DNA of 64,000 nt from Diadema setosum (GCF_964275005.1 NC_092689.1:2759001-2823000), one strand, 5' to 3'; shown: positions 24,720-35,099, counted from the first letter of the stretch. The notes: generated by a model not told the origin, from the letters alone. Program-made: numbers and translations.

Positions 24720-26020
24720 AATAGATAGAAATCAGAGAAAATGACACTCATAATAATGGGAGGGATACTCCTCTCCCACACAAGGGATCTTTTTTCTTTT
24801 TACTCGAAAGTGAAACATATAGTGCAAACGTGTGGTAAGATATTGAATTATTTCCATCAAAGAGTAGGAAATATATAAATTAGTATTCAGGGAAATGGGC
24901 AATATATTGGAGGATGTGGAAAGGGGATCCCCTTCCCCTCCCCCAACATTAGGGAGATATCAGACTTGATATCCAGACATCTGATGCACCCTATTGGTGA
25001 AATATTAGATTTTTGTTTCCATTAAAAAAGGAACAAAAAGATATATAATCATGGAATTGCGCGATCATAGGGTTGCCCGCTCCCACACGAGGGAAAATTT
25101 CGTATTTTCAGACTTGAAATTCATAGATCTGTTGCACCCATTTGGTGAAAAATCCGATATTTGTTTTCTATTTCAAAACGTTAGGAAAAATACATATTCA
25201 GGAAAGTGTCGGGGAGGGGGAAGTGTGAGAGGAGAATACTCCTTCCCATACCATGGAGATTTTGGCATTTTCCAATTTGAAATTCAGAGATTTAGCGCAC
25301 TCTTTGGATGAAATATTTGAGATTTGCTTTTGTCCTAAAAGTAAAAAAATATATATTTATGGAAATATGCGGGAGGAGGTGTATGAGGTGATGCACCCTC
25401 CCACGAAATGGAGATTTTTTTTTTTTTTTTCAGGTTACGGGTTTTACGGTGCGCACTGTTGATGAAATACTAGATTTTTGTTTCTATTAAAAAGTGTAAG
25501 TCGAAAAACAGACTAGTATATTCAAGGCAATGAGCTAGTAGAGGATGTGGGGGGATCACTTTCGACTGGAGGGCGTTTTGAATTTCTATGGTCGTCACTA
25601 AACGGCCTAGTGGTGCACCCTTGGTGTAATATTGATTGTCCATTCTCAAAGAGTAGATAATTCACAGTCTCGATATCCCTATCCCCTCCAACACGAGGGA
25701 GCTTTTACACTTGAATTGAAATGGAAATAGTAATATCATTTACACACAATTGATGGAATATTTGGGAATTGTTAATCAAAGGAGTGTTTAATTTATATTG
25801 GGGGAAGTGAGTGGTGGAAGAGTTAGGAAGGGCAAATTACCCTCCAATATGAGGAAACTAACTTTTGCATTTTGCAAGTGAAAGATCTAGTGCACTCTTT
25901 TTGATGACATATTCGGAAATTTGTTAATCTCAAAAGTGTACAAAGTCTATGGAAAGGGACCGAGCGAGGGACGTATAGCATTTTTATGATTGCAATAAAT
26001 TTCAATGACAAAGTGCAAAT
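24720..26020 (+). repeat. Central array, about 155-base units in direct orientation
   Basis: Words such as CACCCTATTGGTGAAATATT, AGATTTTTGTTTC and GGAGGATGTG recur near 24990, 25136, 25299, 25457, 25620, 25757 and 25890. Each unit includes a run of C/T such as CCTTCCCCTCCCCC. Divergence between units is high, about a third of positions. Confidence 0.65.
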
Positions 26021-26219
26021 ACTTCAGGTTGAATATTTGAAAAATAATGATTGTACAGGCCACCCCCTTCCCCAATGGGGGGGGGGGGATGCATTCAACC
26101 CAACCTATACCCGTGTTGTGCACACTTGAGGGAAAGATTCCACTGGACCTTCTGAGTTGTTGAATCTTGAACATTATATTGAATTTCTTTGTCTGTTGAA
26201 ACAAGCTAAAAACAGCAAT

Positions 26220-26960
26220 TTTTGATAAACAAACGGCGGCCATTTTGGGCAACATTTGGTTTTCGCGAAGAATTCATGAAGTTTTATTTGTACTTACGTG
26301 CTTCATGATCTCTGAATAAGTATTTCGTTGAGTTCCTTACGTCTCAAAATATATATTTATACATTTAAGTGCGTATCACGGTTACCTAGTTTTAGGGTTA
26401 TGAGAAAAACAAGAAATGGCAGCCTTTTTGGACACCATTTTGGATTTCTGAAAGCGGTTAAGTAGCTTTAAGTGCTTTATTTGTGTTTCAAAATCTCTGA
26501 ATAAGTATTATGTATTTGGTTCCTTGTGAGTCAAAACGTATACTTCGACATTCCAAGTGTGTGCAGTTAAAATCTACTTGCAAAATTATGAGAAAAATAA
26601 TCAGGAAATGGCGGCCATTTTGGACGCCATCTTGGATTACGGTACTTGCGTGCTTCAAAATCTCTTAATATGTATTTTATTGAGTTCTTCATTCTTCAAA
26701 ACATTTATTTAGACATTTAAATTTTGTATTTAGGTTACCAGGCTGAAAAGTTATAAGAATTTCAGAAAATGGCGGCCATTTTGGACGCCATCTTGGATTT
26801 CGGTACTTGCGTGCATCAACATCTCTTGATAAGTGTTTCATTGAGTTCGTCATGCTTTAAAACATATATTTAGACATTTAAAATTTGTATTTGGGTTCTC
26901 TGGTTGAAAAGTAACAAGAATTTCTTGAAATGGCCATCTTGGATTGCGGAAAACGCTCAA
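26220..26960 (-). repeat. Right-arm array, about five units inverted relative to the left arm
   Basis: GGCGGCCATTTTGG and GCCATCTTGGATT words occur near 26233, 26415, 26605, 26767 and 26930. The outer two units are the closest matches to the outer left-arm units. Confidence 0.8.
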
Positions 26961-27200
26961 AGAGGATTTATGAGGACTTTTAGTATGTTATTCTAGACAT
27001 TTTTCTGGACCTATCCTGAAAAAATCAGCTTGTTACCAAAAATGTCCAGGTTAAAACTAATGCTCTTGGACTACGGGAGAACTGTCTCCTGCAGGGAGGG
27101 AGAGTATTATAGACTTTCGTGGATTTCACCAGGGAGGTGAGACATTTTTGTCACACTTTGGGGATTGTCAATTTTCCGAATATTCCACACAAGTGTGCAT

Positions 27201-27231
27201 CAGATCGCTCTTCTTTAAGAAGAGCGATCTG
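27201..27231. repeat. 31-base perfect hairpin
   Basis: CAGATCGCTCTTCTT and AAGAAGAGCGATCTG are 15-base perfect arms around a single T. Confidence 0.75.
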
Positions 27232-29383
27232 ACGCTCTATTTCAATTCTAACAACGCAAAAGTTCCGTCGTGTGGGAGGGGGCTACCCTTCACCTCCCCC
27301 CCCCCCAGTCAATCTGTGAATATTTTTTTCTTCCTTTTTTGATGGGAAAAAATGCAAAAATTTCACCGAAAATGTGCACCGTTGTACCTAAAATTAATTA
27401 TATCTTTTGATAAAACGGGGTCCTATCGCTGAATTTCAGGTTTGAAACACACTCCCAGTCCCCCTCCCCCGACTCGGTCGCTCCGCTCCCTCGCACATAT
27501 ACAGTATACAATATTCCAACTCCAAGTTTTGCCCCCCCCCCCCCCCCCCCATCGTGAAAACGGATCAAAGCCTCCGCTGGGGGGGGGGGGGCAATGAAAT
27601 ATTCAAAAGAATCGCTGGTGCACACTTCATAGAATATTATTTGGAAAATTTTCAATTAAAAACTAAGACGATACGTTTGGGTATTAATTTTGTTTTAATT
27701 TGCAAGAAACAGTCCCATACAAACTAAATTCTTGTTGTGTGAGTTTCTTATTAGATATCTAAGAGCATCGACGGAGCAGGGAGAGGGTGTAGTATATAGT
27801 ATAATATACACGTTTAAGATACAAATATAACTTGGAGGTGAATACAATTTACTATATTTCAGTATTCAAAAGTTTTTAAAAAATGGGGTGTCCATCCCTT
27901 TTGCCATCCCTCCTCTTGCCGTTATGCACCCTTATGCAATATGCATTTCTGTTTCCACAAGCTAATGTAAAATTAGGGTTCTATAGTGATTCAAACCACA
28001 ATTTCTTTGAGGGAAAATTATCCGTCGCCACAACATTATTAGTTGTAACAAAGGATGCGTGCATTAACTCCACTGAAAACTGCAATCCTTCCAGAATAGC
28101 TAAGTCCTGGTCTCGTACATAATTTATCCCTCACGCTTCTACCGTACTATATATAGAGATAGATACTAAAATGACACTGTGCCTTCTACAGCCTGCAAAG
28201 GGATTGTATGACGATGACGATGATGATGAACTGCATTTATATAGCGCAATTATTTTTTTCTTTTGTCTGTAAAGAACATTCAAAGGCGCCTGGCTCAAAA
28301 AAAAAAAACAACAAACAAACAAACAAACAAACAAATTAATGCAACACATTATTCACAGAGCTGCCGGAAAAGAAAGAACTCCGTTAGGACAACAAACTCT
28401 GCAACTAATAATTCATACCAGCAGCAATGCTTCATCAAACCAGGACACAAACTAGACAATGGCTGAAAACGTACAGAGGACGTTGACATTATAATGGTAT
28501 CAACGTCCTTGCAGTTTTTGCCCATTAGTGTGTATACATGCACTCCATACCAGTGGAGGAATAAAGCAGCTTGTTTTTTTATTATGCATCGAGTGCAGAA
28601 CCACGCCCAGAATAGATGCTATTCACATTCAGTTACTAGTAACATTGAAATACACAAGCATTTCCCAAATCAACCCAGAGACAGACAACAATTAAAGAGC
28701 TTTAGTTTGTCAGTTTGCTATTTATTTATTGTTTCTTCTTTTTCATTCTTTTTTCTTCGGTGCCTCAGAGGATTTGTCAAAACAATACATTAGCAATCCC
28801 ACTGATGATCCAGACTGCGAGTCGTACAGTATGTCTGTCCCCCCCCCCCCCAAAAAAAAAAAAAATACAATCGGATTTCCGCATTGATAACATTCAATAT
28901 GATTAAACCGTTTAAATGCTACTTCAGGGTCTTCAAATACAAAATCTTAGCTCTATTTTGCAGAAAACCCCATTCAATTTGGTCTAGCGATCACAGAGAA
29001 ATGTGGATTGTTGTAAAGCCTGTCATGAGTCTGATTCTTCCAAGTTCAGCACTTGGATGCTCTATTGTGTGAATACAATACTTAGAACCTGGAGGGAAGA
29101 GATTCCTGACATGCTCTATACAAAATTCCTCATTTCTCTTTGACCACTGAAGCATGTCAAATGGGGTCTTCTGTAAGATGTGGGCAATGAGTTATATTTT
29201 CATCAATATACCCTGAAATTGTATGTGGATTGATTCACTACTTTTAAAGTTATCGCTGCGGAGGGTACCGTTATATATATATATACTTTTTTTTATTATT
29301 ATTTTTTTTTTTGGACATACGGTATAGAGATCTGTGTACACAGCATATGCAGGCTCTTTCTTTGCTGGCAGACCATGTGCCAC
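27232..29383. other. No gene; homopolymer tracts
   Basis: C and G runs at about 27297-27306, 27532-27550 and 27580-27591, an A-run with (CAAA)n at about 28298-28334, and a C-run followed by an A-run at about 28839-28865. AACGTACAGAGGACGTTGAC and TATCAACGTCCTTG near 28467-28507 form a short imperfect hairpin. Open frames are not supported. Confidence 0.45.
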
Positions 29384-30010
29384 GGGTGGTATTCTGTAAG
29401 CGCGATCCTTATCCGCGTAGGACAAAAAATAGGATACCCTTAGAACAGGCAAAATCGGTACCGTTTGTATTCTGTAAGCCTGTCCTAAGCTAGCCTTTAA
29501 ACAAGGCGACTCGCTCTGCGTGCCCCCGTATAGCGCGTTTACCCCACAGAGTGGAGCGAGCCGCCTTTATCCACTCGTTCATCAGGGATGTGTACTTTTG
29601 TCGTTGTTGTTGCTTTATATTCTTTGACAAATTTGCGTACAAATTTCACGCAGAAAATACACACGGCACCAAGGCAAGCCGCGCGCGCTTGCTAACAAAT
29701 TTATATTCTTTGACAAATTTGCGTACAAATTTGTTAGCAAGCGCGCGCGGCTTGCCTTGGTGCCGTGTGTATTTTCTGCGTCAAATTTGTACGCAAATTT
29801 GTCAAAGAATATAAAGCAACAACAACGACAAAAGTACACATCCCTGAACGAGTGGCTAAAGGCGGCTCGCTCCACTCGCCGGCCAACAGATTTGTGGGGT
29901 AAACGCGCTATACGGGGGCACGCAGAGCGAGTCGCCTTGTTTAAAGGCTAGTCCTAAGCCTATCCTAGGACAGTCATTTATGAATAATGAATATTAATGA
30001 AGAAAGACAG
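29384..30010. mobile_element. GGTATTCTGTAAG-type palindromic element, split by a MITE
   Basis: GGGTGGTATTCTGTAAGCGC at 29384 starts sequence made of GTCCTAGGAC, ATCCTTATCC and TATTCTGTAAG words. It is interrupted at 29491-29950 and resumes with CTATCCTAGGACAG. A related but inverted end lies at 33040-33084. The right limit is not clear. Confidence 0.5.
29491..29950. mobile_element. 460-base MITE with long inverted repeats and 9-base target duplication
   Basis: The direct repeats GTCCTAAGC at 29482-29490 and 29951-29959 flank the element. The ends TAGCCTTTAAACAAGGCGAC and its complement extend into an almost complete palindrome. Nearly every base of the left half, for instance GACTCGCTCTGCGTGCCCCC, is matched in the right half, and the inner TTTGACAAATTTGCGTACAA is repeated at the axis. 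Nine-base duplications are typical of Mutator-like elements. No coding. Confidence 0.9.
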
Positions 30011-30407
30011 GACACACCCGACGCAGTATCTATAAGCCAATCATCTCGCTAATTATACGCAATGCGCGCTCAAGATCTACATTGCTCAAGAGTGCGCTTC
30101 ACGCAGCTCTACTGTGCGAGGAGTTAAAAATGTATTGTCAGTCTAATTTTACAGTTAAGAATACAATTTCGATTATCAAAACTTTAGCACGCACCTAGCC
30201 CACCATAATAAATGTGACCTTACGAATTCCATTAATTTGCTTTTAAAGTTTTTGCAGAAATTAGCTCAAATTTTGAACTTTTGGAGGATGTTGGGGTAAA
30301 CTGGGATATCATCACTGCCTGCCAAAACTTTGCCCTTAATTCAAAGTTATTATAAAATATATAAGATTTTCTTAAATAAATATAAAAAAATAATAATGAT
30401 AATAGAT

Positions 30408-30444
<37 letters not shown>

Positions 30445-30907
30445 CGCTCACAATCAAATGATCGATATGCTTGTAATAACATTGTTACTGTTTGTCCCAC
30501 CATGGACCTACAACGAACGTAGGTCCATGGTCCCACTTAAACCGAACCAATGTTCCACTTCTCCCAGGAAAAACAAAAAACAAAAAACAAAACAATGATA
30601 ACACAAATACGACACGTATAGAAATATAGCGGAGCAACCCGTTATGTGGCTAGCATCAAAAGTCTTTGGGTCCGATACATGTGTGCCCCATTTTAAATAT
30701 CAGAAAGTTATTCGAGAAACTTCATCAAATCACAGGTTTTGTCCCACTTCATTCACCCCGCTAGCTCTCCCTATCTTTATGGTAGTATAGACTTACATGC
30801 AGGGCAATGATAACAGAATAAATAAAGGAGATTACTGATAGATTAAACAAAGATATAAACATAGAGCTACTATAGCTCCATGATATCCTCGAACCAACGG
30901 GGGTGCT
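30011..30907. other. No gene; (CA)n tract
   Basis: It includes GCGC-rich words at 30060-30110 and (CA)n at about 30410-30442. A 12-base-arm hairpin built on GGACCTACAACG / CGTAGGTCC lies near 30505-30530. No coding support. Confidence 0.4.
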
Positions 30908-31108
30908 GTTCGTTATTCCGAAGGTTCGTTAATCCGAAACACACAAATTCCCTATACCTAGAGGTTCGTTAATTCGAAAATGGAAAAAGTGTTCGTTAAT
31001 CCGAACATTTTTTTTTTTTTTTTGTGGCGTTATTTCGAAGGTTCGTTATTCCGAAGATTTGTTAATTCGAAAATGAAATTCGGAATAACCAACCTTCGGA
31101 ATAACGAG
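30908..31108. repeat. Array of TTCGTTAATTCGAA-like palindromic words
   Basis: GTTCGTTATTCCGAA, GTTCGTTAATCCGAA, GGTTCGTTAATTCGAAAATG and relatives occur about eight times in 200 bases. The last copies (TTCGGAATAACC, CTTCGGAATAACGAG) are inverted, so the block is a foldback with a T-run (31010-31023) near its middle. Confidence 0.7.
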
Positions 31109-31117
31109 CTGTAACCG

Positions 31118-31422
31118 CAGAGACTCCATCCCCAAGCACCTTCTGATCTGGAGATTCTCCCGCCCGAAACCCCTAGCAAACGGGAGACTCCAAGTTGATG
31201 TGTGCGAAGCACGTGTATAGGGTTCTAGATGTTCTCTGGTGCTATCTAAGGCTTATTTTTTTCAACATACGATAGCAATAAGTAAGAAATCCTTTCCACC
31301 GGGAGACACAGAGCCAGGGCGGGAGAAATCAAATCTCCAGCGGGAGAACGGGAGATTTTGCAAAAATGGGTTTTCGGCGGGAGATCTCCCGTCGAAAACG
31401 GGAGAGTTGGAGTCTCTGCTAC
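31118..31422. mobile_element. MITE with CAGAGACTCCA ends and 9-base direct repeats
   Basis: CAGAGACTCCA and its complement TGGAGTCTCTG mark the ends. GGGAGATTTC / CGGGAGA words recur inside in both orientations. CTGTAACCG flanks on both sides (31109-31117 and 31423-31431), a probable target duplication, although four extra bases follow the right inverted repeat. Confidence 0.7.
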
Positions 31423-31580
31423 CTGTAACCGTATAAACACGTAAGTTCACTACATTGTGAAAAAAAAAAATGTTTACCCATGCACATGGACTGTTAGGTC
31501 ACCGGGTTGCGTCACACACTACGTACGTCTTAACAATAATGTGAGCGTATGGATCGTTGCGTTACTAGTACTTTACATGG

Positions 31581-31890
31581 TCGGCGGAACCGTGGGGGCT
31601 CATCAGGCCCCCACTTTTTGTGCACCATACAAAGAAATAAAGGTGTCATCACTTTGGGCCCCCACAATTTTTTAACCCGCTATGTACGTAAGTGGCACTA
31701 AATAGAAATAGATAGAGATCTTGAAGTAAGAGCGCGGTAAGGTTATGTTTTTCCAATGTAGACTTTTTTTTTTATTTGCTTGTCAGCTGAAGAAACCCAC
31801 AAATGGAAAGGGAGAGAGGAGCTGAGGACCTTTTTTTTTTTTGTTAGCTCATGAAACCCGGAAGTAGGCCTCCATGCTTTTAAAAACGTT
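31581..31890. mobile_element. GGCGGAACCG...AAACCCGGAAGT family, copy 1 (diverged)
   Basis: It begins TCGGCGGAACCGTGGGGG, contains GTGTCATCACTTTGGGCCCC, a T-run, a TGAAACCCGGAAGTAG word and ends near TTTTAAAAACGTTCC. The same order occurs at 44794-45061. Confidence 0.5.
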
Positions 31891-32054
31891 CCACCTGCCC
31901 TGCTTTATTCTTCACGCGACCTAGAAGCGCACTGCGTACGTTTCTTTTTCTTTGGTTACTAGATCTTCATAACAACGACTTCGAGGGTCACGTATATAAT
32001 GTGGGCGGCAAAGGTAGGCTACTTGCACTGAGTCCACATGACGTTCGGGCCGAC

Positions 32055-32195
32055 GTTGAGCATAATAATCATGATAACAATAATGACAATAACAATAATG
32101 ATAATAATAAAAATAATAATAATGATAATAATGATAATATTAATAACGATAATTAAAATCATTGTTATCATTATTACAATATTAGTAATAATTAT
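32055..32195. repeat. AATAATGAT microsatellite
   Basis: Irregular runs of ATAATAATG and TAATAAC. Repetition explains the long open frames on both strands here. Confidence 0.75.
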
Positions 32196-32290
32196 GATAA
32201 TAGCTTTTGTGTTATTGTGTACATAATGCACTTTTGATTTATTTTGTGCCGAATAAAATGAAGTGTGAATTGAATTGAAAATGGCGAACA
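32196..32290 (+). repeat. Possible LINE/SINE 3' tail (GAATTGAATTGAA)
   Basis: GCCGAATAAAATGAAGTGTG then AATTGAATTGAAAATGG resembles the 3' end of CR1/L2-type elements and their SINEs. Only the tail is visible. Confidence 0.35.
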
Positions 32291-32312
32291 ACAAACAAAA
32301 AAACACATACCA

Positions 32313-32502
32313 CACTCTAAAAACACAAATGTTGAATTAGCATTTAAAAGGGCCGAGGAGTGACAACATTTTCAAAGTGTTGGTTTTCCTGCTAGATTCA
32401 ACATTTAAAATGTTATTTTAAAAGTTGGATGCAACACTTCAAAAAATGCTGTCACTCCTCGGCCCTTTTAAATGTTGATTCAACATTTGCGTTTTTAGAG
32501 TG
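32313..32502. mobile_element. 190-base palindromic MITE (CACTCTAAAAAC ends)
   Basis: CACTCTAAAAACACAAATGT pairs with ACATTTGCGTTTTTAGAGTG. AAAGGGCCGAGGAGTGACA at the left is matched by TGTCACTCCTCGGCCCTTTT at the right. CA stands outside each end and may be the target duplication. Confidence 0.8.
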
Positions 32503-32669
32503 CAGGCATAGATCAAGAATACAATATTGTTTCGAATTTATAGACTGCAGTTTTAGAATCCTCAGTATGAGAGGAACAGATAACTCTGTTATACGATCCA
32601 TGTATTTATTTTCTTGTTAATGAACATACAAAATAAGAGACAGCAGGTCGTCAGTAGGCCTATATATAC

Positions 32670-33084
32670 GCAATAGCCCGGCATAAAGCGCCAGAGACAG
32701 ATTGCCTAGAGGCTATCCTTATTTTTGCTCCTAAACTTGATCCTACTTGTGCTTACAGGGCCCGTCTTATAAAGCCTTCAAATCAATCACAAGTCCCCAA
32801 ATCAATCGCAACTTGCATTGCAGCACACAAAAAACTTGTGATTGATTTCTATCACAAGTCTTTATAAGACAGGCCCCAGAATACCACTTATCTTAAGATC
32901 TCATTAACATCTAATTACATCTAATTAACATATCAAGTTACGCCCCTATCCTAAACTGGGAGAGAAATAAGGATCGCTGACGTCACTATCCTATTTCTCC
33001 TCCTACGCGCGGTGTTACAGAATACCAATCGCGTATTTAGGAGCGAGAGCTGTCCTAGGATCCTTACAGAATACCACCCCTGGT
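32670..33084. mobile_element. GGTATTCTG-family element, interrupted
   Basis: The right end is GTCCTAGGATCCTTACAGAA then TACCACCCCTG, the inverse of the 29384 element's left end. Internal TACAGAATACCAATCGCG and CAGAATACCACTTATC words repeat the motif. The left part is cut by the small MITE at 32758-32877. Confidence 0.5.
32758..32877. mobile_element. 120-base MITE nested in the preceding element
   Basis: GGGCCCGTCTTATAAAG at the left pairs with CTTTATAAGACAGGCCCC at the right, followed inward by AATCAATCACAAG and CTTGTGATTGATT. The host sequence CTTACAG / AATACCAC appears split by it. Confidence 0.7.
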
Positions 33085-33214
33085 CCACCCGTGGTGTAAT
33101 ATGAATTGTCAGCGAGTTGAGTGGCTGAATTCCAATTCTGATATCTTCCTTGACAAAAAATGAAATAGGAACTTAGAGGATTAAAACTACTTTGGAATAA
33201 AAGTAAATCAAAGT

Positions 33215-34170
33215 GAACTAGAAAAGCACTCTGAGAGCGCAGACATCCGCCAAGCAGCTACTTTCCACCGATGATCTTGCTCTTCCCAAAGAGATTTTTC
33301 TCCTCTCCACCACTTAGGAAAAGTTCTTTGGGCTCTTCCATAGAGATCAGTGATTCCCACCTGTAGGTATTCATGCTGAAAAATCGCCCGATTTCCCAAT
33401 ATAGAAGCCTTTATTATGTCATAAACCCTCGGTTGCGCAGCGCGCCTCGCCTTAGCAAGTTGAAAGTTGAAAGTTGTAAGTTTATTTTACTCAACAACCC
33501 ATACTCTGGGTATCGAGTCCAACGTAAAACCACATATATCACATCATTAGTCAAATAATACAGAATTGCAAATAACTTCAACAAGTGTACAAAACTACTA
33601 TAACAAAGTAAATAAGAATGAAATACGATTGATAAAAAGAAAAACACAAAAATGTACAGAAATATACAATATATACAAAATATTATGGTGAAAAATAAAA
33701 GGAGAGAGAAGAGAAATGGAGGTGAAGAGGGAAGAGTGAGAAGGACACAAAACTGGTGACAAAGTACCTATACAAATTAACAAAAGAAATTGAGTGGCAT
33801 ATAGTTCAGAAAAAACATTAAAAAGAAACAGAAATAAAAAAAACCGCAGACATACGGAAATATATTCATATGATAAGTGAACAAAGAATGAAGGAAATAT
33901 GGAGACGAAAACGAGAAGAGAAACTAGAGCATGCTTGAACTCCCAAGTTCATTGACCCTACCTGTCAAAATATCAAAAATATCCTTCATAAATTTAAAAA
34001 AAAAATATTAGATCACTATCAAAATTTAATCATTTGTTACTTGTGTCATTCCCAACCTTTCCTGTAAGTTTCATCCAAATCCGTTAACTATTTTTTGAGT
34101 TATTTTGCACACGGACAAACAAACAAACCAACGGTAACGAAAACATAACCTCCTCCCTTGGCGGAGGTAA
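33215..34170. repeat. Interspersed repeat family 'CTCTGAGAGC...GGCGGAGGTAA', copy 2, with insertion
   Basis: It matches copy 1 (21640-22168) from AAAAGCACTCTGAGAGCG to ACCTCCTCCCTTGGCGGAGG, but about 465 bases of unrelated sequence lie between CGCCTTAGCA and GAAACTAGAGCATGC. The other copy is continuous there. Confidence 0.7.
33458..33925 (-). mobile_element. Inserted retroelement 3' end, antisense
   Basis: On the minus strand it ends TGAGTAAAATAAACTTACAA then CTTTCAACTTTCAAC: a polyadenylation-like word followed by a short tandem tail, as in many LINE and SINE 3' ends. No protein-coding part is recognised. Its insertion point is defined by the uninterrupted copy of the host repeat at 21.6 kb. 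Confidence 0.5.
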
Positions 34171-34176
34171 AACAAA

Positions 34177-34206
34177 AAACAAAAAAAAAAAAAAAAAAAA
34201 AAAAAA
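34177..34206. repeat. Poly-A run
   Basis: About 29 A residues after the end of the preceding repeat copy, perhaps part of its tail. Confidence 0.8.
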
Positions 34207-34546
34207 CACTCGGTATTTCCAAGGACAAAATGCAATATGACAAAATAAGAAGCACGTCTATGAAAGTTTCATAAATATCAGACAAAAACTAAGGATCTGA
34301 AAAGATTTCAAATTTCACATATTTAATTTGGCAGGGACGTTGATATCAGTCAAATCCACATTAAGCAAATTAGATGAGATGATAACAGTGCCGTACCGTG
34401 GGTCAAGACATTGGGGGGAGGGGGAGGGGGGAGGGGGGGGGGGCACCTCGTGGAAAAGTAATTTTGTCAGTCTGCAAACTTAATGGGGACTACAATGTAC
34501 ATACGGAATGTGATACATTCCACAGCGCAGTCATTGAGCAACAGTA

Positions 34547-35029
34547 GGCGTTTTCACATCAGCCCGAAGTTTCGAAATAGCGCGCTATTTTCTGACTTGG
34601 GAAATTTTCCCGATAGCGAAATAGCGCGCTATTTGATACTGTGAACACAAATTAGCGCGCTAATTGTATCGCTCTGATCGAGAAAATTTCTCGACTCCAA
34701 CTCGGGAAATTTCTGAAATAGCGGGATAGTAGCGCGCTATTTGATTACGACTCGAGAAATTAGCGCGATGAATCCCATCATGCCTAGCGTGTGTGACCCG
34801 ATCGATCGAGACACACTGCACACAAATCATGAGGAATTTTGAGAGGGCACACACATTACTGATGCTGCTTGCACATACTCAGCTGTCGAATTAGCTATTT
34901 TAAAATTTCTAACTATTCGGGCTACCCCTTCTTCGGGCTAGTGTGAATAAGAAATGAAATAGCGCTCTAATTCGCAATCGCGAAAAATATTTCGAGCTTG
35001 GATTTTTATCGGGCTGATGTGAAAACGCC
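34547..35029. mobile_element. 483-base MITE with TA target duplication
   Basis: GGCGTTTTCACATCAGCCCG and its complement, CGGGCTGATGTGAAAACGCC, are the ends. TA is found just outside both (34545-34546, 35030-35031). The interior is full of AAATAGCGCGCTATTT and TAGCGCGCTA palindromes. A TA site suggests Tc1/mariner-type mobilisation. Confidence 0.85.
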
Positions 35030-35099
35030 TATTGCAAGTTTTCCTTACATGGATTATGGAATGACGGTGTGAAACGACAAATTTCTGGCAGCATCACCA

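Larger units (their letters stand above)
23539..27074. mobile_element. 3.5 kb palindromic element carrying two tandem arrays
   Basis: GTAGTCCAAGAGC at the left end and its complement, GCTCTTGGACTAC, at 27062-27074 begin near-identical inverted arms. Over the first 130 bases or so (…GACATTTTTGGTAACAAGC…) only a few bases differ. The arms continue as arrays of a 150-190 base unit in opposite orientation (left 23660-24200, right 26220-26960). The centre (24720-26020) holds another array. No transposase frame was found. This is a foldback or giant MITE-like structure. No obvious target duplication was seen outside the ends. Confidence 0.85.

Noticed and set aside
23660-26960. CRISPR-like regularly spaced repeats
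   Set aside because: Units are whole tandem satellites without unique spacers, in an animal genome.
32019-32315. Hydrophobic open frame of I/M/V repeats
   Set aside because: Product of the AATAATGAT microsatellite.
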